NCBI RefSeq assembly: GCF_016464305.1
Contig: NZ_JAEIOJ010000009.1
Span: 124,001 to 188,000 of the forward strand
Direction: 5' to 3'
DNA from: Umezawaea beigongshangensis
GTDB lineage: Bacteria; Actinomycetota; Actinomycetes; Mycobacteriales; Pseudonocardiaceae
Length of the DNA stretch: 64,000 bases
Part shown: positions 59,992 through 64,000 of the stretch, in pieces
Layout: each line of letters starts with the position of its first letter
Position numbering within the stretch: position 1 is the first letter of the stretch
Made by a program: the position numbers and the translations under genes
Notes under the pieces: generated by a model
What the model was told of the DNA's origin: nothing
The model's database searches: none
Seen by the model: the letters and a program-made list of their open reading frames with translations, nothing else

Positions 59992-60435
59992 TCAGGAGGG
60001 CTGGCGGAAGAAGCAGACGATGTCCCGGACCTGGAAGTCGTCGAACTGCCCCGGGTTCGGGTTCGGCGGCTGCAGGACGATCCCCAGATCGGCGCGCGTG
60101 ATCTCCAGCGTGTTCCCGTTCGCGTTCACCGGGTCCAGCTTCGCAGTGGACGGGATCACGAGGTGCTGGGTGTACCAGGCCATGGACTCCTCGGTCAGCT
60201 CACCGGTGGACGAGCCGGGGTACGGCGAGATCCTGCCGATGTCGACACCGTTGACCTTCACCTGAGGCGCCGTGGCGGGGTCCACGATCGTCAACCCGCT
60301 GACGGCGAACAGGAGAATCGCCGGAAGCGTGTTGTTCACGCCGCCCGTGCTGAACTTGACCACCAGCGGCCCGGTGCCTTCGCCAATGACAACGGCATTC
60401 TTCCGAATTACCTCGAAATCACTCAGCAGGGTCAC
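59992..60435 (-). CDS. Hypothetical beta-rich protein, 147 aa
   Basis: GTG 60433-60435 has an AAAGGAG site 7-8 bases upstream. The protein reads TLLSDFEVIRKNAVVIGEGT, GPLVVKFSTGGVNNTLPAIL, LEITRADLGIVLQPPNPNPG and QFDDFQVRDIVCFFRQPS. It alternates hydrophobic strands, has no signal peptide or membrane helix, and shows the lower GC and Asn-rich wording of a less actinomycete-like gene. I do not recognise the family; a jelly-roll or lectin-like fold is possible. It is isolated from its neighbours. Confidence 0.6.
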   Translation of the reverse strand: MTLLSDFEVIRKNAVVIGEGTGPLVVKFSTGGVNNTLPAILLFAVSGLTIVDPATAPQVKVNGVDIGRISPYPGSSTGELTEESMAWYTQHLVIPSTAKLDPVNANGNTLEITRADLGIVLQPPNPNPGQFDDFQVRDIVCFFRQPS

Positions 60436-60824
60436 AGGACACTCCTTTCGGAACCGTCACGACGCTGGACACACGATCTCACCGACACTATCAGTAGAAC
60501 AGAGAAGACACCCGATCAGGTGATCTACCAGTGCGTTCGCGTCGTCGCCCCACGAAATGTCCAGAAAACGACCCGACGAGTTCCCCGGAGACCCGTCACG
60601 TTCCGACACCGTCGCGCGAACGCTTCACCACCGTCCCGGAGACTTCCTGATCACGCCCGCGCACCCGACACGTCCACGCCGGTCGCGGGTTCACTCCTCG
60701 AAAAGTCGCGGATCGCGCGACCCGATCTCTCCCGAAATTCGGGTCGCGCGCACCGAGCGACATTCCAGCACCACTGGTGTCAATTCGACGAAGCCTCGTC
60801 CGCACCACCGTCCGCCGGTGGACG
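60436..60824. other. 389-base gap with no recognised gene
   Basis: The region carries the promoter of the beta-rich hypothetical gene, including an AT-richer stretch near 60480-60510 (CTATCAGTAGAACAGAGAAG). No coding sequence is supported. Confidence 0.35.
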
Positions 60825-61778
60825 TCACGGGATCAGCAGCAGCTTCCCCGTGGTCGTGCGCGACTCGATGTCGGTGTGGGCCCTGGCCGCCTCGGCCAGC
60901 GGGTAGCGGCCTCCGATCCGGACGACCAGCTCGCCCTTCTCCACGAGTGCGAACAGTTCGGCCGCGTGTGCCGCGAACGCCCCCGGAGCGCGGACGTGGT
61001 CCTCGGTCGTGGGGTAGGTGAGGCGGACGCTGCGGGGAAGCTGGTCCATCCGGATGGTCGGCACCTCTCCGATCAGCGGCCCGTAGAACACCAGCGTGCC
61101 GTGCGTGCGCAGCACCGTCAGCGACGCGTCGAACGTGGTCGCGCCCGCACCGTCGAACACCGCGTGCACGCCCTCGCCACCGGTCAGCTCCCGAACCGGC
61201 TCGACGAACGCGTCACCGGTGGAGACCAGGACGTGATCGGCACCCGCACCGGTGGCGATCTCGACCTTCTCCGGCCGCGACACCAGGCCGATCACGGTGC
61301 CACCGCGCGCCTTGACCAGCTGGGTGAGGATCGCCCCGACCCCGCCGGCGGCGGCGTGCACGAGCACGACGTCCCCCGGTCGCACCGGGTGGGAGACGGT
61401 GGCGAAGTGGTGCGCGGACACGCCCTGCACGAGCAGGGCCGCGGCCGTTTCGTCGTCGACGGCGTCGGGCACCGGGACGACCCAGGCCGCGGGGAGCACG
61501 ACCTGCTCCGCGTAGCCGCCGTGCCCCATGAACATCCACGCGACACGATCACCGGGGGCGAACCCGTGCACGTCCTCGCCCGCCTCCACCACCACACCGG
61601 CGCCCTCCACGCCCGGCACCTCGGCCGCGCCCTGCCTGCGGACCGCGGTGTCGAAGAAGTTCACGCCCGCAGCGCGGACGTCCACCAGGATCTCGCCGGG
61701 GCCCGGACGGAGATCCGGCCGCTCGCGCAACCGCAGCACGTCCGGCCCACCTGCTTCGTCGATCACGACTGCTCTCAT
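60825..61778 (-). CDS. NADPH:quinone oxidoreductase (medium-chain, zinc-independent), 317 aa
   Basis: The start MRAVVIDEAGGPDVLRLRER and DVRAAGVNFFDTAVRRQGA are typical of quinone oxidoreductases (VNFFDT). VPGVEGAGVVVEAGEDVHGF and LLVQGVSAHHFATVSHPVRP follow, and the Rossmann motif is VLVHAAAGGVGAILTQLVKA. HAVFDGAGATTFDASLTVLR and GTLVFYGPLIGEVPTI are also family-typical. It reduces quinones with NADPH. It is divergent from a TetR regulator across 48 bases carrying a palindrome, and is presumably induced by quinone-like compounds. Confidence 0.92.
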   Translation of the reverse strand: MRAVVIDEAGGPDVLRLRERPDLRPGPGEILVDVRAAGVNFFDTAVRRQGAAEVPGVEGAGVVVEAGEDVHGFAPGDRVAWMFMGHGGYAEQVVLPAAWVVPVPDAVDDETAAALLVQGVSAHHFATVSHPVRPGDVVLVHAAAGGVGAILTQLVKARGGTVIGLVSRPEKVEIATGAGADHVLVSTGDAFVEPVRELTGGEGVHAVFDGAGATTFDASLTVLRTHGTLVFYGPLIGEVPTIRMDQLPRSVRLTYPTTEDHVRAPGAFAAHAAELFALVEKGELVVRIGGRYPLAEAARAHTDIESRTTTGKLLLIP

Positions 61779-61789
61779 GCGGCCAACGT

Positions 61790-61803
61790 ATTTTCGCAAA
61801 AAT
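61790..61803. promoter_or_regulatory. AT-rich palindrome between quinone oxidoreductase and TetR genes
   Basis: ATTTTCGCAAAAAT is symmetric at 6 of 7 base pairs and lies between the divergent starts (12 bases from the oxidoreductase start, 24 from the TetR start). It stands out as an AT island. It is the likely TetR operator. Confidence 0.5.
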
Positions 61804-61826
61804 GGACCCGCAAGTACAGTTCGATC

Positions 61827-62432
61827 GTGACCACTCCGAAGGGCATCGCCACCCGCCGGCGCATCGTCGAGGCCGCCGCAGCCGAGATCCGGGAACGCGG
61901 CACGATCGTCACCACGCTCGACGACGTGTGCCGGCGCAGCGGCACCGGGAAGAGCCAGCTGTTCCACTACTTCCCCGAGGGCCGGGAACAGCTCCTGCTC
62001 GCGGTCACCGAGTTCGAAGCCGAGCGCGTGCTCGACGACCAGCATCCCTACCTGCACGAACTCACCTCGCGCACGGCGTGGGAGGCGTGGCGCGACGTCA
62101 TCGTCGAGCGCTGTCGCAACCAGGGACCGCACTGCCCGCTCGGAGTGCTGATCGCCGACGTGGGCCGGTACGGCCCGGCGGCCAGGGCCGTCACGACGCA
62201 GTTGATCCGGCGGTGGCAGGACGCCGTCCGGGACGGCATCGAGGCCACGCAGGCGGCCGGCGAGGCCGACCCCTCCCTCGACGCCGACCGCATGGCCGCA
62301 GCCGTGGTCACCACCATTCAGGGCGGTGTCAGCGTCCTGCTCTCCACCGGCTCCGCGGACCACCTGGAGGTCGCGCTGAACCTCTGCCTCGACCACCTGC
62401 TGGTCGCGGACGTGCGCCACGGGCAGCGATGA
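61827..62432 (+). CDS. TetR-family transcriptional regulator, 201 aa
   Basis: The N-terminal helix-turn-helix is TRRRIVEAAAAEIRERGTIV with TTLDDVCRRSGTGKSQLFHY and FPEGREQLLLAV (about residues 8-58), as in TetR. The C-terminal ligand domain contains CRNQGPHCPLGVLIADVGRY and MAAAVVTTIQGGVSVLLSTG. GTG 61827 lies 9 bases after TACAGT, a possible -10 of a leaderless message. It is divergent from the quinone oxidoreductase gene and probably represses it. Confidence 0.92.
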   Translation: MTTPKGIATRRRIVEAAAAEIRERGTIVTTLDDVCRRSGTGKSQLFHYFPEGREQLLLAVTEFEAERVLDDQHPYLHELTSRTAWEAWRDVIVERCRNQGPHCPLGVLIADVGRYGPAARAVTTQLIRRWQDAVRDGIEATQAAGEADPSLDADRMAAAVVTTIQGGVSVLLSTGSADHLEVALNLCLDHLLVADVRHGQR

Positions 62433-62463
62433 GCACGTGACGCCGCAGTCCGAACAGGACGGT

Positions 62464-63288
62464 CTACGCGTCCTTGCTGGACGCCCCGTCGGCGGAGCCG
62501 GCCCGCGTCGCCGGGATCTCCCCCTCCCGCCGGGTGAGCACCAGGGGGGCGTCCTCCGTGACGGCGATCGTGTGCTCGGAGTGGGCCGTGCGCGAGCCGT
62601 CGGCCGACCTGATGGTCCAGCCGTCGGGGTCGTAGACGATCCGGTCGGTCGTGCGGGCGAACCAGGGTTCGAGCGCGAGGGTCAGACCGGGCCGGAGCTT
62701 CAGGCCGCGTCCGGCGCGACCCTTGTTGGACACGTGGAGATCCTCGTGCATGGTGCGGCCGATGCCGTGACCGCCGAACTCGGTGTTGACCGGGTAGCCG
62801 TAGTCGCGGGCCACCGCCCAGATGGCCGCCGAGATGTCGCCCAGGCGGTTGCCCGGACGCGCGACCTCGATCGCCGCCTCCAGCGCTTCCTCGGTGGCGC
62901 GGATGATCCGCAGGTCCTCCTCCGCCGGGGTGCCGACGACGATCGTGCGCGCCGAGTCGGCCACCCAGCCGTCGATGCCGACCGCGAGGTCCGCGCTGAG
63001 CACGTCGCCGTCGCGCAGGACGTAGTCGTGCGGCAGGCCGTGCAGGACGGCGTCGTTCACCGACAGGCAGATGACGTTGCGGAACGGGCCCTCGCCGAAG
63101 GACGGCGCGTAGTCCCAGTAGCACGACTGCGCGCCGCGCCGTTCGATCATGCCGCGCACGTGGTGCTCCAGGTCCAGCAGGTTGACACCGACGTCGGCGA
63201 GCCCGCCGACCTCGGTGAGCACCTCGGCGACGAAGCGGCCCGCCACGTGCATCCGCTGGATCTCCGCAGGTGTCTTCAGTTCGATCAC
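62464..63288 (-). CDS. map: Methionine aminopeptidase type I, 274 aa
   Basis: The pita-bread fold is complete: MIELKTPAEIQRMHVAGRFV at the start and VNDAVLHGLPHDYVLRDGDV before the first metal ligands. The five metal ligands are Asp in SADLAVGIDGWVADSA (two Asp), His in FGGHGIGRTMHED, Glu in ALEPWF and Glu in SEHTIAVTED. It removes initiator Met from nascent proteins. A second map copy often exists in actinomycetes. It has an unusual C-terminal tail (ATRAGSADGASSKDA), and its promoter region carries a perfect inverted repeat shared with the divergent XRE gene. Confidence 0.95.
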   Translation of the reverse strand: MIELKTPAEIQRMHVAGRFVAEVLTEVGGLADVGVNLLDLEHHVRGMIERRGAQSCYWDYAPSFGEGPFRNVICLSVNDAVLHGLPHDYVLRDGDVLSADLAVGIDGWVADSARTIVVGTPAEEDLRIIRATEEALEAAIEVARPGNRLGDISAAIWAVARDYGYPVNTEFGGHGIGRTMHEDLHVSNKGRAGRGLKLRPGLTLALEPWFARTTDRIVYDPDGWTIRSADGSRTAHSEHTIAVTEDAPLVLTRREGEIPATRAGSADGASSKDA

Positions 63289-63307
63289 GAGTACCTCGCG
63301 TCACGGG

Positions 63308-63363
63308 GGGTTGGTATTACTATCCCGGTACGCTAGCACTTGCCGGGATAGTAATACCAACCC
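63308..63363. repeat. Perfect 21-bp inverted repeat between map and an XRE regulator
   Basis: Left arm 63308-63328 contains TTGGTATTACTATCCCGG. Right arm 63343-63363 is its exact reverse complement, CCGGGATAGTAATACCAA plus CCC. A 14-base spacer separates them. A further partial copy, CTATCCTGGG, follows at 63363-63372. The element lies between two divergent genes, 20 bases from map and 13 from the XRE start. It is most simply two operator sites for the small XRE protein. Confidence 0.8.
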
Positions 63364-63375
63364 TATCCTGGGACG

Positions 63376-63645
63376 ATGGTCCGCCAACCGCTCACACCCG
63401 AGCAGATCGAAGCAGGCAGGCGTCTCGGCGCACTGCTGCGCCGCGCGCGAGCGGGGCGCGACCTCACCGAGGTCGCGCACGCGGCGGGCATCTCACCGGA
63501 GACCCTGCGCAAGATCGAGACCGGACGACTGCCCTCCCCGGGGTTCGGCACGATCGTCTGCCTCGGCAGGGCACTTGACCTGCCGCTCGAGGAGTTGGCG
63601 GCCTGCTGGCGCGGCAACGACCAACCACTCGAAGCCGTCTCCTAG
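63376..63645 (+). CDS. Small XRE-family helix-turn-helix regulator, 89 aa
   Basis: The single XRE domain covers most of the protein: LGALLRRARAGRDLTEVAHA, AGISPETLRKIETGRLPSPG, then TIVCLGRALDLPLEELAACW. The helix SPETLRKIETGRLPSPGFGT is the typical recognition helix and turn. There is no added sensor or toxin partner next to it. ATG 63376 follows the inverted repeat directly. It probably binds that repeat and autoregulates itself and the map gene. Confidence 0.88.
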   Translation: MVRQPLTPEQIEAGRRLGALLRRARAGRDLTEVAHAAGISPETLRKIETGRLPSPGFGTIVCLGRALDLPLEELAACWRGNDQPLEAVS

Positions 63646-63690
63646 CCACCGCCGCGCACCGCCCGGCCCCCCACCCCGCGCGGAGGACGC

Positions 63691-64000
63691 TCAGCCGATC
63701 CCGGCGGGCCCGGACCGCTCGCGGGATCGGCGCGGCGCGTGATCGAGCAGGGTCTCGGCGGCCGCTCTGGCGTGACGGCCGTAGTGCGGGTCGTCGAGCA
63801 CCATCGCACGGCTCGCGGCGCCGTCGGCGAGGGTGACGAGCTGCTCGGCCAGCAGTTCCGGAGCGTCGACGCCGAGTTCGTCCACCAGAGCGGTCACCAG
63901 CGCGAGCATCACGAGCTTCTGCTCGCGCGCGAAGGCGTGCACGCGACCGGAGGGGTCGGGGTGCTCGGCCGCCGCGTTGACGAACGGACACCCCCCGACG
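63691..64000 (-). CDS. TetR-family regulator, C-terminal part (runs off the window)
   Basis: The frame is open to base 64000 and reads GCPFVNAAAEHPDPSGRVHA, FAREQKLVMLALVTALVDEL, GVDAPELLAEQLVTLADGAA. This is the C-terminal ligand-binding domain of TetR proteins (CPFVNAAAE..D..... is a common motif). The DNA-binding N-terminus is outside the window. Confidence 0.8.
   Translation of the reverse strand, partial: VGGCPFVNAAAEHPDPSGRVHAFAREQKLVMLALVTALVDELGVDAPELLAEQLVTLADGAASRAMVLDDPHYGRHARAAAETLLDHAPRRSRERSGPAGIG

Noticed and set aside
63308-63363. The 21-bp inverted repeat as a transcription terminator
   Set aside because: It lies between two divergent start codons, so no transcript ends there; an operator is more sensible. 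It lacks a U-tract.

Overview
The window is a chromosomal stretch of a very GC-rich (roughly 70-75 %) actinomycete. Frequent GTG starts, 4-base GTGA/ATGA gene overlaps, a SigE-type ECF sigma factor, many AraC/TetR/MarR/IclR regulators, an RppA-type tetrahydroxynaphthalene synthase and a large NRPS/PKS cluster all fit a filamentous actinobacterium. The order Pseudonocardiales (Saccharothrix/Actinosynnema/Lentzea-like) is a guess from overall style, not a demonstrated placement. I see no tRNA, rRNA, CRISPR array or intact insertion sequence.

Layout. 1-11.3 kb holds housekeeping and accessory genes: the tail of an S1-like protein, a DnaB-like ATPase with an altered Walker A, an IclR regulator beside a nitrilase/PLP-dehydratase pair, a P-loop kinase, a flavodoxin-fold quinone reductase, a two-component system, and DUF2306 and DUF2000 proteins. 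11.98-34.8 kb is the centrepiece: a metallophore-type biosynthetic gene cluster. Its megasynthase carries one adenylation, three cyclisation, five carrier, KS, AT, KR and TE domains plus two methyltransferases. That is the catalytic inventory of yersiniabactin HMWP2+HMWP1, but the methyltransferases are free-standing and a PCP-Cy-PCP block is a separate gene. The synthase genes are interleaved, by 4-8 base overlaps, with a nickel/peptide-type ABC importer (lipoprotein, two permeases, double ATPase). Two imperfect Zur-like boxes and a Fur/Zur-family regulator gene at the distal end suggest metal control, most likely zinc. No starter-unit synthase or aryl-AMP ligase is visible.

34.8-37.9 kb carries a GlxA-type AraC regulator divergent from a DJ-1/PfpI protein, plus hypothetical genes. 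37.9-45 kb carries two large secreted proteases (S8 subtilase and a reprolysin-type metalloprotease) around a frameshifted leucine-rich-repeat gene. 45.4-49.4 kb is a flaviolin-type pigment locus: rppA and a P450 on the minus strand converging on a second P450 and a MomA-like cupin on the plus strand. Both P450s lack the I-helix threonine.

49.9-64 kb is a mosaic of small regulator/target pairs: VanZ-like protein, a 23-residue peptide gene, a frameshifted VOC gene, a large surface membrane protein, MarR/DoxX, an ECF sigma factor with a membrane partner, ArsR/NmrA, AraC/zinc-type dehydrogenase, TetR/quinone oxidoreductase, and methionine aminopeptidase divergent from a small XRE regulator across a perfect 21-bp inverted repeat. 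The window ends inside a TetR gene.

All assignments come from reading motifs and gene context by eye. No database search was run, and domain edges and start codons are estimates.
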